From Caldilineaceae bacterium (GTDB lineage: Bacteria; Chloroflexota; Anaerolineae; Caldilineales; Caldilineaceae): a DNA stretch of 64,000 bases. A program made the position numbers and the translations under genes. Of this stretch, positions 17,679 through 28,274 are shown piece by piece. The stretch is from contig JAJEDI010000030.1 of the NCBI GenBank assembly GCA_022821585.1, forward strand, positions 23,441 to 87,440. Direction: 5' to 3'. Within the stretch, counting starts at the first letter, position 1. Every line of letters starts with the position of its first letter. The notes beneath the pieces were generated by a model that searched no databases, was not told the origin of the DNA, and worked only from the letters and a program-made list of their open reading frames with translations.

Positions 17679-18806
17679 ATGAAGCCGGTCGAAAACACAG
17701 AGAGCGCAGGCACAGTCGCGGAAGACGTAGGGCAATCAGCTTCAGAGGCGTCAACCCAGTCAGGTTCGGTATCGGCTCCTGCGTCGATCACCACAGATGT
17801 CCTGCCCTCGGCTTCGGCAATCGATTTCGAAGTGCCAGCCCTGCCGACCGAGATACTGCTTGAAATGTACCGCAAGGCGGTTACGATCAGGCTGATGGAA
17901 CAAGCGCTTCTCGCCGCAGCCGAGGAGGGACAGATAGGGGGCGCGATGCACACTGCCATCGGTCACGAGGCCAATGCCGTTGGCGCGGCCTACGCCCTGC
18001 GCCCCGGGGACTATGTTACCTGCACCTATCGCGGACACCATCACGGGCTGGCATGGGGCATGGATCCGGGGCGGGCGATTGCCGAAGTCATGGGCCGAAG
18101 TGACGGATTTGCCAAGGGCAAGGGGGGCTCGATGCACTTTGTTTCGCCGGAGCACGGCATGATGGGAGCGAACGGCATCGTCGCCGCGCAGGTTCCTCAC
18201 GCTGCCGGCTTAGCCCTGTCGAGCCATCTGCGCGGCGAGGACAGGGTGGCCATCACATTTTTCGGTGACGGCGCGCTGTTCCAGGGGGTGATGCACGAGA
18301 CGTTCAACATTGCCGCCAAGTGGAAGCTGCCGCTCATCTTTTATTGCGAGAACAATCGATACTCGGAAATGACGCCTATCTGGCGCACCTCTTCAATCGA
18401 AGATATCTTTCTATTCCCCCGTTCCTACGGCATGGCTACCATGCAGATTGATGGTAACGACGTCGAGGTTGTTCACGCGGCGGTTAGCCTGGCAGCGGAG
18501 AGGGCCAGATCCGGTTCGGGACCTACTTTTATTGAGGGCATCACTTACCGCCTGGCGGGACATATGGCCGGGGATCTGGAAACCTACCGTCCGCCGGAGG
18601 AGGTCGAGAAGCAGGAGGCCTATGGGCCTCTAAACGTATTGCGAGCAAAGCTCAAGGCAAGAGGCATTGATGAAAAGAGCCTTGCCGGCATCGATGCAGA
18701 AGTCGATGATTTAGTAGACGACGCAGTCGAATTCGCGGAAAAGAGCCCGTGGCCGGACACGGCGGAGACGTATCGGGACGTTTTTGTTGAATCCGGCTCC
18801 GGATAG
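17679..18806 (+). CDS. Pyruvate dehydrogenase-type E1 component, alpha subunit
   Basis: A 375-residue thiamine diphosphate-dependent E1 alpha subunit (pyruvate or acetoin dehydrogenase type). The TPP motif [18 protein letters not shown] begins near residue 196, and the conserved segments [11 protein letters not shown] and GKGGSMHF precede it. The first 50 or so residues are a Ser/Thr/Glu-rich extension not usual in the family. It is followed by E1 beta and E2. With them it would decarboxylate a 2-oxoacid and pass the acyl group to a lipoyl arm. No E3 is seen in this window. Confidence 0.9.
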   Translation: MKPVENTESAGTVAEDVGQSASEASTQSGSVSAPASITTDVLPSASAIDFEVPALPTEILLEMYRKAVTIRLMEQALLAAAEEGQIGGAMHTAIGHEANAVGAAYALRPGDYVTCTYRGHHHGLAWGMDPGRAIAEVMGRSDGFAKGKGGSMHFVSPEHGMMGANGIVAAQVPHAAGLALSSHLRGEDRVAITFFGDGALFQGVMHETFNIAAKWKLPLIFYCENNRYSEMTPIWRTSSIEDIFLFPRSYGMATMQIDGNDVEVVHAAVSLAAERARSGSGPTFIEGITYRLAGHMAGDLETYRPPEEVEKQEAYGPLNVLRAKLKARGIDEKSLAGIDAEVDDLVDDAVEFAEKSPWPDTAETYRDVFVESGSG

Positions 18807-18875
18807 GCTTAAGGGACGAGCCATTGAGGCCGACTTTCCCACGGGCTAGTACGGCAGTAATCGAGAATAGAACTG

Positions 18876-19862
18876 ATGCGTAGAACTACATACATACAGG
18901 CCATAAACGAAGCTCTCAGAGAAGAGATGCAACGCGACGAGGAAGTTTTCCTCATTGGCGAGGACATCGGCCACTACGGCGGGCTGTTCCGGGTTACGCG
19001 CAACCTTCTTGACGAGTTCGGCGAAAAGAGGGTACTGGACACGCCCATCAGCGAGCAAGCTTTCATGGGCATGGCCCTGGGCGCGGCGACGGTGGGCATG
19101 CGCCCGGTCGTCGAACTGATGTATATGGACTTTACCCTGGTGGCAGCCGACCAGATTTTCAATCAGATTGCAAAGTACAGGTATATGACAGGCGGTCTGC
19201 TGAAGGTTCCCCTGGTGATACGGGGTCAGCAGGGCGGAGGGAAGCGGTACGGCTCTCAGCACAGTCAGTCGGTCGACAGCCTCTATGCCCACTTTCCCGG
19301 GATACGAGTTGTTGCGCCAGCAACGCCGTATGATGCCAAAGGGCTGCTCAAGACTGCGATTCGCGACGACAACCCGGTCGCTTTTCTGGAGCACAAGATG
19401 CTCTACTTCACCAGGGGTGAGGCGCCGTCGCCTGAAGAGGAGTACCTGATCCCCTTAGGGAAGGCGGACGTGAAGCGGGTTGGAACAGATGTGACGATAG
19501 TGACCTTCAGCTTCTGCCTGTTACAGGCCATGGAGGCGGCCCAGGTTCTTGAAGAACAGCACGGCATCAACTGCGAAGTTGTCGACCTACGCACAGTTGA
19601 ACCCATGGACACGGAAACGGTCTGGGAATCGGTAGCCAAAACAGGGCGACTGCTGGCAGTTCACGAGTCCTATGCGAATTGCGGCATGGGGGCAGAGCTC
19701 GTGGCACGAGCCTACGAAGAGGCGCCCGAACTTCTGCACGCGCCTGCCCGCCGCCTGGGCATGGCGCCGGTGTCGATCCCGGTTTCACGCGTTCTGGAGG
19801 AAGAGGCTTTACCCTGGAAGGAAGAGATAATCGCTACTGTGTTGGAGATGGCGCGGCAGTAG
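18876..19862 (+). CDS. Pyruvate dehydrogenase-type E1 component, beta subunit
   Basis: A 328-residue E1 beta subunit. Family landmarks are [45 protein letters not shown] and the C-terminal transketolase-like fold ([23 protein letters not shown]). It sits 69 bases after E1 alpha and 12 bases before E2. The active enzyme would be an alpha2beta2 heterotetramer using thiamine diphosphate. Pyruvate is the most likely substrate, but acetoin dehydrogenases share this organisation. Confidence 0.92.
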   Translation: MRRTTYIQAINEALREEMQRDEEVFLIGEDIGHYGGLFRVTRNLLDEFGEKRVLDTPISEQAFMGMALGAATVGMRPVVELMYMDFTLVAADQIFNQIAKYRYMTGGLLKVPLVIRGQQGGGKRYGSQHSQSVDSLYAHFPGIRVVAPATPYDAKGLLKTAIRDDNPVAFLEHKMLYFTRGEAPSPEEEYLIPLGKADVKRVGTDVTIVTFSFCLLQAMEAAQVLEEQHGINCEVVDLRTVEPMDTETVWESVAKTGRLLAVHESYANCGMGAELVARAYEEAPELLHAPARRLGMAPVSIPVSRVLEEEALPWKEEIIATVLEMARQ

Positions 19863-19874
19863 GAAGGTAGACCT

Positions 19875-21431
19875 ATGGCAACGGATGTAACCCTTCCCGA
19901 CATGGGAGAGGAAGTTGAGGACGTGACTATAAGCCGCTGGTTGGTGAAGGAAGGCCAGCAGGTCGGTGCCGGGGATCCTCTTCTGGAGATAGCCACAGAC
20001 AAGGTGGACACGGAAATACCTTCGCCCGCGAGCGGAACGGTGATGTCAATCAACTTCGGCGAGGGCGAAATCGTCGAACTTGACGCGGTCATCGCGGTCA
20101 TCGGGGAGGAAGGGGAAGCTGCCCCGGCACCAGTGGAAACCAGAATCGCTGGCGATGCGGGGCAAACTGAACCTGCTGAAAGTGCAGGATACCTCACAGT
20201 TACTCAAACGGGCGGTTTGGAGGATGCCCAAGTCGAGGAAGTCAGGGCAACGCCTGTAGCGCGGCGGATCGCAGCCGATGCTGGGATCTCCCTTTCGGTC
20301 ATTCCTGGCCGCGATGGCGAGCAGTTGACGAAGGGTGACGTTGAGGCTTATCTGGAGGAGATGAAAAAGGAGAACAGTGCGGATGTGGGGGTGGGAGCAG
20401 ACGGTGGGGAGGAGCCTCAAGGCGTCCCTGTATCTGTCGACAGTTCCTTCGTCCCTCTTGAGGTAAGGCGTCTGGCGGCGACCTATGACATTGACCTACG
20501 AGAGGCTGCAGGCGGGCGGCCGCTCGGTGCCCTGACCCGGCAGCAGCTGATTGAATTCGCGCGCGAGAACATGGGTCAAACTCATCTGAGTGCGGCGGCA
20601 GTCAACCTTGTCTCCGCAAAGGCCAGCGGGCCAAAAGGGAACATGGATATTGGTTCGAAACCGGCTGTCGCCGACAGCGGCTCCGGCGAGCAGAAGGAGG
20701 GTGAAACGCTGGTCCCCCACAGCCGCATGCGCCAGATCATCGCCAGGAACATGGTGCAGAGCGCGTTTACTGCGCCACACGTTACGACTGTACACAGTGT
20801 GGATATGGGTAATGTAACCGGTCATTACCAGGCCCAAAGGGGTGAGTTCGCCCAGCAGGGGGTACGGCTGACGTTGACTGCTTATATCGTCGCGGCCGTG
20901 GTGGAGGGGCTGAAGACGGTACCGGCCGCCAACGCCGAGTGGACTGAGGAAGGGCTGAAAATCAAACATTCGTACAACATTGGAATGGCTGTCGCACTTC
21001 CCGCCGACGAAACCGGCGTTGGCGGGCTAATCGTTCCGGTCATTCAAGATGCGGGTGACATGAATCTGCTTGGGATTTCCCGCCAAGTTGCCGATCTGGC
21101 GATACGCGCGAGAGAGAATACACTCACTGCTGCCGATACGCAGGGGGGCACGTTCACGTTAACGAATTACGGGACATCCGGGAGCACTTTCCAGACGCCT
21201 GTGATCCTGCAACCGCAGGTTGCAATACTAGGGACGGGAGCAATAGAGAAGCGGCCTGTGGTCGTCAGTAGCAGTAAACCATACGAGGCAAGCGTGGACG
21301 ACTATCTGGCCTTTCGGCCGATGATGGATCTTGCCCTCAGCTACGACCATCGCGTGCTCGACGGGGCGAGCGCAGATGCCTTTTGCGGGGCCGTAAAGAG
21401 TGAACTCGAAGAGTGGCCGGAGGCGAAGTAG
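19875..21431 (+). CDS. Dihydrolipoamide acyltransferase (E2)
   Basis: A 518-residue E2 core protein. An N-terminal lipoyl domain carries the lipoylated lysine in [13 protein letters not shown] (Lys43). A peripheral subunit-binding domain lies at about 122-158, and a second sequence with the same spacing ([18 protein letters not shown] and following, about 193-232) looks like another one. The catalytic domain (about 280-518) ends with the active-site motif DHRVLDG (His492, Asp496). Linkers are Glu/Gly-rich. It transfers the acyl group to CoA in the complex started by the two preceding genes. Confidence 0.92.
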   Translation: MATDVTLPDMGEEVEDVTISRWLVKEGQQVGAGDPLLEIATDKVDTEIPSPASGTVMSINFGEGEIVELDAVIAVIGEEGEAAPAPVETRIAGDAGQTEPAESAGYLTVTQTGGLEDAQVEEVRATPVARRIAADAGISLSVIPGRDGEQLTKGDVEAYLEEMKKENSADVGVGADGGEEPQGVPVSVDSSFVPLEVRRLAATYDIDLREAAGGRPLGALTRQQLIEFARENMGQTHLSAAAVNLVSAKASGPKGNMDIGSKPAVADSGSGEQKEGETLVPHSRMRQIIARNMVQSAFTAPHVTTVHSVDMGNVTGHYQAQRGEFAQQGVRLTLTAYIVAAVVEGLKTVPAANAEWTEEGLKIKHSYNIGMAVALPADETGVGGLIVPVIQDAGDMNLLGISRQVADLAIRARENTLTAADTQGGTFTLTNYGTSGSTFQTPVILQPQVAILGTGAIEKRPVVVSSSKPYEASVDDYLAFRPMMDLALSYDHRVLDGASADAFCGAVKSELEEWPEAK

Positions 21432-21524
21432 CTCTGTTCGTCAATTGAAGAGTGGGCTGAGCCCTATGTGCTTGAGACGGTTCTTCTTTGGGGCCGGAAT
21501 TGGGAGTTGCAGACCGCGGCCGTC

Positions 21525-23846
21525 TCAGCTATGTCGACCCAGAAGTCGATCGGCCAGGAACAGAAGCGGGGAACTATCGGTTCGTGCTCCCAGGGCCTGC
21601 TTCAGGGCTTGCAATCCTGCTCTGTGGTAGTAGAGCATCTTCGCCTCCGACCAGGGTCTGGCACGGGTCTCCTCCAACAGCGCGATCGCTTCAGAGAGGT
21701 TTTTCTCGGCTATGCCACAACGCCAAAGGTCTCGGAATCCCTTTCCACTCTCAGGCTGCTCCAGACCGTACAGCAATGGCAGGCTCTTTTTTCGTCTCAG
21801 GATGTCGTTGCCTGCCGGTTTTCCCGTCACTTCAGGATCGCCCCAGATTCCCAGTATGTCATCCTGGATTTGGAAAGCCTGCCCCATGTTGAAACCGAAC
21901 TTATGCAGACATTCAGTCTCTTGTTTCGCTGCTCCGCCGAACAACGCCCCCAAAGCGGTTGACCCAGCAATCAGGGCAGCTGTCTTACCTGAAATCATGT
22001 GGAGGTATCCGGCAACGGATACGTCCTCTCGTTCTTCGAAGCTAATGTCAAGGTGCTGGCCTTCGGTCAGGTCGATACAGATCTTGGAGAAGCGGTCAAG
22101 AGCCGCGAGCGCGCGGCCGTTGCCGCTTGCGGCAGAGGGCGGTCCGTCGACTGAACCGGAATCCACCGACCGCAAAAGTGCGGCAAATGCCAGGGCGAAC
22201 ATCCCGTCACCCACATTGATGGCCTGTGGAACGCCCCACAGCGCCCAGAGGGTAGGCCGGTGTCTGCGAGTCTCGTCGCCATCCTCGATATCATCGTGGA
22301 CAAGTGAGAAATTGTGGAGAATTTCGATGGCGGCCGCAGCCGGCAAGGCATCCGCCGGATTCCCGCCGACCGCCTCACACGCCAGCAGACAGAGAAGCGG
22401 GCGGACCCGCTTTCCAGCGGCGAGATCTCTGGGACGATGGGACTCATCGGTCCATCCCATGTGATAGTGCATCATAGCGTAGTGGTTCGCAAGTACTGAA
22501 TGGGGGGTCGCCAATACGGTCCTCATCTCGTCCTCAAGGCGCGGAAGCCATTGCGAGGCGAAAGCTTCCAAGGGGTCTTTCCCCGGCTCAGCGGAACTCA
22601 CCGCAGGTGTGCCGGGTTCTCCTTCGACATGCGACCGCGGGCTAGTTGCGGGTACCTTACCGACGGGTGGCGTGACGGGGTCGGAGTTGGATGACTCTGC
22701 CTCCTCGGAGGAGGTGAAGGGCCATTCCTTGCCGACCGTTATCTCGCCTACAGATCCAGCTGCAAGCCGAGAAAGTGCAGCTAAGGGCGTAGATTCTTGG
22801 CTCAATACTTTTTCGTGGACCAAAACACCGGGCTTGCGCAGTGCTTCGATATGGCGGGAGCCACTGGCAAACATTGCAATTCGCAGCTCCTCGACAAGAA
22901 TGTCGATCTCCTCGACCACTGCTGCGGATGATTCCACTGCTCGCCTGAGGAAGGGCGCAGCCAGGCCTACAACATCTGCGCCGAGCGCTGCGGCCTTGGC
23001 AACGTCCTGGCCACTGCGAATGCCTCCGCTGGCAAAGATAGGTAGATCGGGCCGTCCGGCCTCTTCGCGGGCGGCTCGAACATAGGCAAGACTGGTGACA
23101 GTAGGGATGCCCCACTCACGAAAGGCTGCAGCCAGCCTACGCCGGCGCTCAGTGGGCGCGCGATGCTTTTCGACTTCGCTCCACGAGGTTCCCCCGGCGC
23201 CGGCCACGTCGATGGCGCTGATGCCGGCTCCGATCAGCTGGCGCGCGGCCTGCCTGCTTATTCCCCAGCCGACCTCTTTAGCGATGACAGGGACTGTGAT
23301 CTTAGCGCAAACCTCCTCGATTCGGGATAGCAGCCCGCCCCAGAGGTTGTCGCCTTCAGGCTGCAGGACTTCCTGCAGGGGGTTCAGATGCAGGATCAGG
23401 GCGTCGGCCTCAACCATTTCTACTGCCCGTATGCACTGATCCACCGTGTAACCATAGTTGAGCTGCACTGCACCAAGGTTGGCGAAAACGAGGGCGTCGG
23501 GCGCATACGTCCGTACGGAAAACGATGCCTCGGCATGGCTGCGCTCCAGTGCGGCGCGCTGGCTGCCTACGCCCATTGCAAGGCCTTTTGCCTGTACAGC
23601 CTCCGCCAACCGACGGTTGAAGAGTCCTGCCTGGGGCGTGCCCCCGGTCATCGAACTGACCAGGATTGGCGCACTTAGTCGCTTGCCGAAAAGGAGAACG
23701 CTGGGGTCAACCGCTGCGAGATTGATTTCAGGCAGGGCTTGGTGAGTGAAATGGTAGCGTTCCAATCCCGTCGTCAACTGACGGAATCCGACGTCTTCTT
23801 CCAGATTGATACGTATATGATCGTCTTTTCTACCGGCGGTGGACAA
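21525..23846 (-). CDS. Fusion: type 2 isopentenyl-diphosphate isomerase + polyprenyl diphosphate synthase
   Basis: A 773-residue fusion. Residues 1 to about 345 are an FMN-dependent type 2 IPP isomerase: RKDDHIRI near the start, [53 protein letters not shown] and [12 protein letters not shown] low-complexity Ser/Pro/Glu linker (about 345-425) joins it to an isoprenyl diphosphate synthase with first aspartate-rich motif DDIED (518-522) and second motif QIQDDILG (Asp662, Asp663). The protein would interconvert IPP and DMAPP and condense them into a longer prenyl diphosphate. The frame is open throughout with no internal stop. Chain length cannot be predicted with confidence. Confidence 0.9.
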   Translation of the reverse strand: MSTAGRKDDHIRINLEEDVGFRQLTTGLERYHFTHQALPEINLAAVDPSVLLFGKRLSAPILVSSMTGGTPQAGLFNRRLAEAVQAKGLAMGVGSQRAALERSHAEASFSVRTYAPDALVFANLGAVQLNYGYTVDQCIRAVEMVEADALILHLNPLQEVLQPEGDNLWGGLLSRIEEVCAKITVPVIAKEVGWGISRQAARQLIGAGISAIDVAGAGGTSWSEVEKHRAPTERRRRLAAAFREWGIPTVTSLAYVRAAREEAGRPDLPIFASGGIRSGQDVAKAAALGADVVGLAAPFLRRAVESSAAVVEEIDILVEELRIAMFASGSRHIEALRKPGVLVHEKVLSQESTPLAALSRLAAGSVGEITVGKEWPFTSSEEAESSNSDPVTPPVGKVPATSPRSHVEGEPGTPAVSSAEPGKDPLEAFASQWLPRLEDEMRTVLATPHSVLANHYAMMHYHMGWTDESHRPRDLAAGKRVRPLLCLLACEAVGGNPADALPAAAAIEILHNFSLVHDDIEDGDETRRHRPTLWALWGVPQAINVGDGMFALAFAALLRSVDSGSVDGPPSAASGNGRALAALDRFSKICIDLTEGQHLDISFEEREDVSVAGYLHMISGKTAALIAGSTALGALFGGAAKQETECLHKFGFNMGQAFQIQDDILGIWGDPEVTGKPAGNDILRRKKSLPLLYGLEQPESGKGFRDLWRCGIAEKNLSEAIALLEETRARPWSEAKMLYYHRAGLQALKQALGARTDSSPLLFLADRLLGRHS

Positions 23847-24075
23847 TCAAGCTCTCCCACAGACAGATACCTGAGGCATAGACTGCACACAGGGCAGAGG
23901 AGGCCCGTGTGGAGCCAGAAAGGAACGGTTTACCGAGCAGGGCAATACAGCGCTTTTGATCCCGCGACCCTCACAGGAGAGGGGGCAATTCAGCCCTTCA
24001 GAAACGGTTTGACATCTTCTTCATGGTTTCGTTTCGAAAATCGTAACTCTCTTTCGATTCTAGTGTTATATGATT

Positions 24076-24081
24076 TATAAT
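24076..24081 (+). promoter_or_regulatory. Perfect -10 box upstream of acyl carrier protein gene
   Basis: TATAAT, matching the consensus exactly, 55 bases before the acyl carrier protein start in an AT-rich stretch. The -35 match (TTTCGA at 24052-24057) is weak. Confidence 0.4.
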
Positions 24082-24136
24082 GCAAGACAATCGCATTAAA
24101 TTCTGAACAGGTATATTGACCAAAGGAGGTACGAGT

Positions 24137-24373
24137 ATGTCAACAACTTTTGAGCAGGTGCGTGATATTATAGTGGATCAGTTAGATGTTGATCCTGATG
24201 AGGTAACTGAAAATGCCAAGTTCAAAGAGGATTTGGATGCCGACAGTTTGGACCTGGTTGAGTTGATAATGTCCTTCGAAGAGGAGTTTGGCGGCGAAAT
24301 CAGCGACGAACAAGCCCAGGAGATCGAGACGGTCGGTGATGTAGTCAGGCATTTAGAGGCCCAGGCGGTCTAA
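24137..24373 (+). CDS. acpP: Acyl carrier protein
   Basis: A 78-residue acidic four-helix carrier protein. The phosphopantetheine attachment serine is Ser37 in [20 protein letters not shown] lies six bases before the ATG, which excludes the longer frame from 24116. The gene stands alone, with its own probable promoter and a strong terminator, away from other fatty acid synthesis genes. Codon use in the first half is noticeably more AT-rich than in its neighbours. It shuttles acyl chains in fatty acid synthesis. Confidence 0.95.
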   Translation: MSTTFEQVRDIIVDQLDVDPDEVTENAKFKEDLDADSLDLVELIMSFEEEFGGEISDEQAQEIETVGDVVRHLEAQAV

Positions 24374-24402
24374 TTTGTCCGCCGCTACACAGCCTGTCTG
24401 CC

Positions 24403-24432
24403 AAAGCGAGTTGTGAAAGCAACTCGCTTTTT
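24403..24432 (+). terminator. Intrinsic terminator after acpP
   Basis: Perfect ten-base arms AAAGCGAGTT (24403-24412) and AACTCGCTTT (24421-24430) with an eight-base loop and a T tract TTTTT (24428-24432). It starts 30 bases after the acpP stop. Confidence 0.85.
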
Positions 24433-24465
24433 CTATTGGAACAGCCAGGCACGAAGGGGGTAACT

Positions 24466-25146
24466 TTGGCGGCGTCCACAGCTGGTGACGGGGCAAAAGT
24501 AACACTGCTAATCCTTGCCGGTGGCAGTAGTCGCCGCATGGGTACAGACAAACTCCTGCTGCCGGTACCTCCCGTCGGGGTACCCCTAGTGCGACATGTA
24601 GCGGAGAGGCTCCTGCCGCTGGCAGCGAAGGTGGTAGTGGTTGCCAATGACCCGGGTATCTTTGCAGCTGTTCGGGGTCTTGGTCGGGAGCAAAGTCATA
24701 GGGACGGGGAGGGGATGTGCATTCAGACGGCCGTTAACTGCCTTGCGGACGACGAACCAGGAAAGGGCCCCCTTGGCGGCCTTGCGACCGGTCTTCGAGA
24801 TGCTGAAGATTGGGCATTGACCGTAGCGGGTGACATGCCACTCATTTCGGCCGCTTGCTGCCGCCATTTGATTGACCTTTCAGGCTTCGAATGCGATGCA
24901 GTTGTGCCGGTTTTCGATGGGCAAGCCCAGCCCCTTCATGCCGTGTACAGCAGGCGCTGCCTGCCGTCGGTGGAAAGGGCGCTGGCAGGCGGTATGCGCC
25001 GCATGGACAGCTTTTGGAAGGAGGTGCGAGTGCGCACCGTGGAGGCCGAAGCTTTGCGGGCCATTGATCCGGGCCTGCATACATTTACCAATATAAACAC
25101 ACCTACTGAGTGGGAAAAGGCGCGTGCCCTGCTTTCTCAAGGCTGA
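24466..25146 (+). CDS. Molybdenum cofactor guanylyltransferase-like protein (MobA family)
   Basis: About 226 residues of nucleotidyltransferase fold. The signature LILAGGSSRRMGTDKLLLP is characteristic of MobA-type proteins, and AGDMPLIS provides the metal-binding aspartate. It would attach GMP (or CMP) to molybdopterin. The likely start is the TTG at 24466, preceded by GAAGGGGG; a longer frame with TTG at 24436 overlaps the terminator tail. The protein is slightly long because of an N-terminal extension. Related nucleotidyltransferases, such as MobA-like MocA, cannot be ruled out. Confidence 0.8.
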   Translation: MAASTAGDGAKVTLLILAGGSSRRMGTDKLLLPVPPVGVPLVRHVAERLLPLAAKVVVVANDPGIFAAVRGLGREQSHRDGEGMCIQTAVNCLADDEPGKGPLGGLATGLRDAEDWALTVAGDMPLISAACCRHLIDLSGFECDAVVPVFDGQAQPLHAVYSRRCLPSVERALAGGMRRMDSFWKEVRVRTVEAEALRAIDPGLHTFTNINTPTEWEKARALLSQG

Positions 25147-25276
25147 CCTCCAAGTGTTAGAATGGGGCCAGCCTGACTGGGCCGGGCGTGAAGCGGCTTT
25201 CGAAGGCGGGAGAGTGTTGGGAAACGGTAAGTCTATCGAAGAGAGTTGCTAAGAGCGTGTCACGTCTCCTGAAGGC

Positions 25277-27181
25277 GTGGTCTCGCCAGATCCCGATATG
25301 GTAAAGAGTCGCAGGCGCTCGACGAAACATAGATCGACTGACTTTGGCAGGCAGGGCCGCCTTCAATTGAAGGAGGAAGGCGCGGTCGTCAAGGAGTGGG
25401 GGGGCCGCCTTCCCATTGCGCTGACCTTCCCCAACAGCTATTACGTCGGCATGAGCAGCCTGGCATTTCAGCTGCTCTATCGCTGGATGAATGAAGAACC
25501 GGATATCGTATGCGAGCGCATCTTTTGGCAGAAGGGTGGGGCCGCGGCAGGCCAGCCATTGCAGTCGATTGAGAGTGGGCGACCGGCGGACGACTTCGAC
25601 ATCTGGGCATTTACCATTTCCTGGGAGATGGACTATTTCAATGTCATTGAGATGCTGCGCCAGGCCGGCATTCCCCCTCTTGCCCAGGAGCGGCTCCAGA
25701 GCAGCCGCTGGGACGGGTCTCCGTGGCCTCTCATTGTCGCCGGTGGGCCAGGCATCACCATGAACCCAGAGCCGATGGCTCCCTTCTTCGACGCCGTTCT
25801 CATAGGTGAAGGCGAGGAGGCGGTGCCTGAGTTCATATCGCTGTGCCGCGACGCGCTTCACGAAGACCGAGAGGGGCTCCTGCGTACGCTTGATCGACAG
25901 CCGGGTTTCTACGTACCCCATCTTCGCCCTTCGAATCGCGACCATGTTGACTTTCGGCCGGTTGAACGGCTATGGGTACGCGAGCTGCCCGAATACGAGA
26001 CGCAGTCCGTCCTCTATACGCCGGATACGGAGTTCGGTGGGATGCACCTGATGGAGATCGCGCGCGGCTGCGGGCGCGGGTGCCGCTTCTGTCTGGCGGG
26101 GTACGTCTACCGGCCGCCGCGTGAACAGCCGCTGGAGAAGCTGCTGGGTTGGGCGGAAGCAGCCATGGCAAAGGGACGCAACCGAATAGGCTTGGTCAGT
26201 GCCGCGGTCAGCGACCATACGCAGATAGACGAACTGGCAACCGAACTTGCAAGGAAGGGCGCATCGATCAGCGCCAGCTCAATGCGGATGGATCCGATCA
26301 GCGTGCCGCTGATTCGAGCTATGGCAGAAGGGGGAACGCAGACGCTGACAGTGGCCCCGGAGGCGGGCAGCGAACGCCTGCGAAACGTGATCAACAAGAC
26401 CCAGACCGAAGAGCAAATGATGCGGGCCGTGGGCCTGGCGGCGGAACTGGGTTTTCCCCAGCTCAAACTGTATTTCATGACCGGCCACCCAACCGAAACT
26501 GAGGAAGACATTCAGGAGCTGATAGATTTCACGCTCAAGGCGCGACAGATTTTCAGGCGCCGGCTGGCGATCAATGCCACACCCTTCGTGCCCAAAGCCC
26601 ATACTCCATTTCAATGGGAGGCGATGGCGCCGGCGGCCGAGTTGAAACGGCGGCAGCGCACCATTAACAAGGCCCTGGCGCGTCACGGCGTCGAGGTACG
26701 GGCGGACTCGCCGGAATGGGCTGAAGTGCAGGCCGTATTGAGCCGTGGAGACCGCGCGCTGGCCGATGTTCTTCTGGCGATCCCGCCGGGACAGCTGAAT
26801 ACGCGCCTATTCTTCAGGACCATGGAGAAATTAGGGCTAGAAAAAGAGCACTATCTGGGTCAGTGGGAAGCGGGGAGTCCACTTCCGTGGGACATAGTGC
26901 AGAGCGGCGTCAGCGAGAGCTATTTCAATTACGAGCTACGGCTGGCAGCCCAGGGGCGCACGGGCCTCTCGTGCCCGCCGGACACTGCCGGCTGTCTCAC
27001 GTGCCAGGCGTGTGACGACGACTGGGCTTTCCGCTACGGCGCCACCGAGAACCGCCCAATCAAGACTACGAAGGGCGGTGCTTGGCGGGCACAGGACTGG
27101 CTGCCGTGGACGAAGTTAAGAGCCGAAAAGCACGAAACCGGCCTGGGCAATGTAACGATTGAACCGATCCCCCTTGAATGA
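25277..27181 (+). CDS. Radical SAM protein with N-terminal B12-binding-like domain
   Basis: A 634-residue radical SAM protein. The 4Fe-4S cysteines are Cys265, Cys269 and Cys272 in GCGRGCRFC. The N-terminal 200 residues (LTFPNSYYVGMSSLAFQLLY, GGPGITMNPEPMAPFFDAVLIGEGE) resemble the B12-binding-like domain of the TIGR03960/YgiQ-type proteins. The C-terminus has a further cysteine cluster (CPPDTAGCLTCQAC) near residues 565-580. The start is uncertain: the GTG at 25277 has GAAGG too close, and the ATG at 25298 has no ribosome binding site. Reaction unknown; tRNA or cofactor modification is possible. Confidence 0.85.
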   Translation: MVSPDPDMVKSRRRSTKHRSTDFGRQGRLQLKEEGAVVKEWGGRLPIALTFPNSYYVGMSSLAFQLLYRWMNEEPDIVCERIFWQKGGAAAGQPLQSIESGRPADDFDIWAFTISWEMDYFNVIEMLRQAGIPPLAQERLQSSRWDGSPWPLIVAGGPGITMNPEPMAPFFDAVLIGEGEEAVPEFISLCRDALHEDREGLLRTLDRQPGFYVPHLRPSNRDHVDFRPVERLWVRELPEYETQSVLYTPDTEFGGMHLMEIARGCGRGCRFCLAGYVYRPPREQPLEKLLGWAEAAMAKGRNRIGLVSAAVSDHTQIDELATELARKGASISASSMRMDPISVPLIRAMAEGGTQTLTVAPEAGSERLRNVINKTQTEEQMMRAVGLAAELGFPQLKLYFMTGHPTETEEDIQELIDFTLKARQIFRRRLAINATPFVPKAHTPFQWEAMAPAAELKRRQRTINKALARHGVEVRADSPEWAEVQAVLSRGDRALADVLLAIPPGQLNTRLFFRTMEKLGLEKEHYLGQWEAGSPLPWDIVQSGVSESYFNYELRLAAQGRTGLSCPPDTAGCLTCQACDDDWAFRYGATENRPIKTTKGGAWRAQDWLPWTKLRAEKHETGLGNVTIEPIPLE

Positions 27182-27273
27182 ATCTGGCCTTCCGGAAGGA
27201 AGGACCTCCGCTGATCGAAGAACTGACAGCAAAAAGGATGGGAGTCGGACTATAAGGGGAAACACTCGGACGT

Positions 27274-28077
27274 ATGCTCCGCATTTGCTACAGCAATGGC
27301 GTAGTTGCCTATGCCTTTGAGAGTTTTGCCACTCTTCCCGTCCAGGCCTATGTCAGTGCGCGTCACGGAGGTGTTTCGCCCGAGCCCTGGCACAGTCTGA
27401 ATTTCAGCTACAGCCGGGGCGATGAGCGTGAACGCGTACTCGAGAACTTTGCCCGTTTCTGTGCTGTTCTGGGTAAAGATCCCTCCCATCCCGTACGCAC
27501 ACACCAGGTTCACAGCACAGACGTCGCCCAGGTTGGCTGGGAAGACGCCGGTGTCCGGCAACAGAAGTGCGACGCCTTGATCACGGATGCGGTTGGCCTA
27601 CCCCTCTTCCTTGTCTTCGCAGACTGCGTCCCTATTGTAATCTATGATCCGGTCCATCACGTGCTTGGTGCCTGCCACGCCGGTTGGCGCGGCACCGTTG
27701 ACGGCATGGCGGGCGTCGCCCTGAGCGCGATGGTAGCTGCCTACGGCACCGACGCGGCAGACGTATATGTTGGCATCGGTCCCAGTATCGGTCCGGAGAG
27801 CTATGAGGTTGGCGAAGAGGTGTTCGAGAAGGCGACTTCGACCCTGCCTGACGGCGAGAGGTATTTTCGCCGCAGCAGCTGCAAACCGGGGAACCCGCGC
27901 TTTGACCTCTGGCAGGCTAACATCGATCAGATGACAGCAGCCGGCGTTCCGGAACGGCAGATCGAGTTGTCCGGAATCGACACGGCGCGCAGGACGGAAG
28001 ATTTCTACAGTCACCGGGCAGAAAAGGGCAGATGCGGCCTTTTTGGTCTTCTGACCTGGCTGGAACCGCGAGCGTAG
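27274..28077 (+). CDS. pgeF: Peptidoglycan editing factor PgeF / YfiH-type multicopper polyphenol oxidase
   Basis: A 267-residue YfiH family protein. The metal-binding residues of the family are present: His80 in THQVHSTD, Cys118 in FADCVP and His135 in GACHAGWRG. YfiH/PgeF proteins remove wrongly incorporated amino acids from peptidoglycan precursors and show laccase or purine nucleoside activities in vitro. The length is normal. The upstream radical SAM gene ends about 90 bases before, so cotranscription is plausible. Confidence 0.88.
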   Translation: MLRICYSNGVVAYAFESFATLPVQAYVSARHGGVSPEPWHSLNFSYSRGDERERVLENFARFCAVLGKDPSHPVRTHQVHSTDVAQVGWEDAGVRQQKCDALITDAVGLPLFLVFADCVPIVIYDPVHHVLGACHAGWRGTVDGMAGVALSAMVAAYGTDAADVYVGIGPSIGPESYEVGEEVFEKATSTLPDGERYFRRSSCKPGNPRFDLWQANIDQMTAAGVPERQIELSGIDTARRTEDFYSHRAEKGRCGLFGLLTWLEPRA

Positions 28078-28274
28078 CGGCATCGTTCGCAAATCAAGAT
28101 ATGATACAATTAAGGGAGACAGGAAGGTCTTGAGCAAGAAGTCGAATACCGTCCGGAGTGCAGAGCAGTTTCGCAAATGACGCAGGCGAAGTCGCCGTTG
28201 GGCGGCCCCATGCGATGTTCATGGGTTTCAAGGTGGAAGCCGCTCTGCCATTTGTCTGTCTGGGTTGATTCTGC

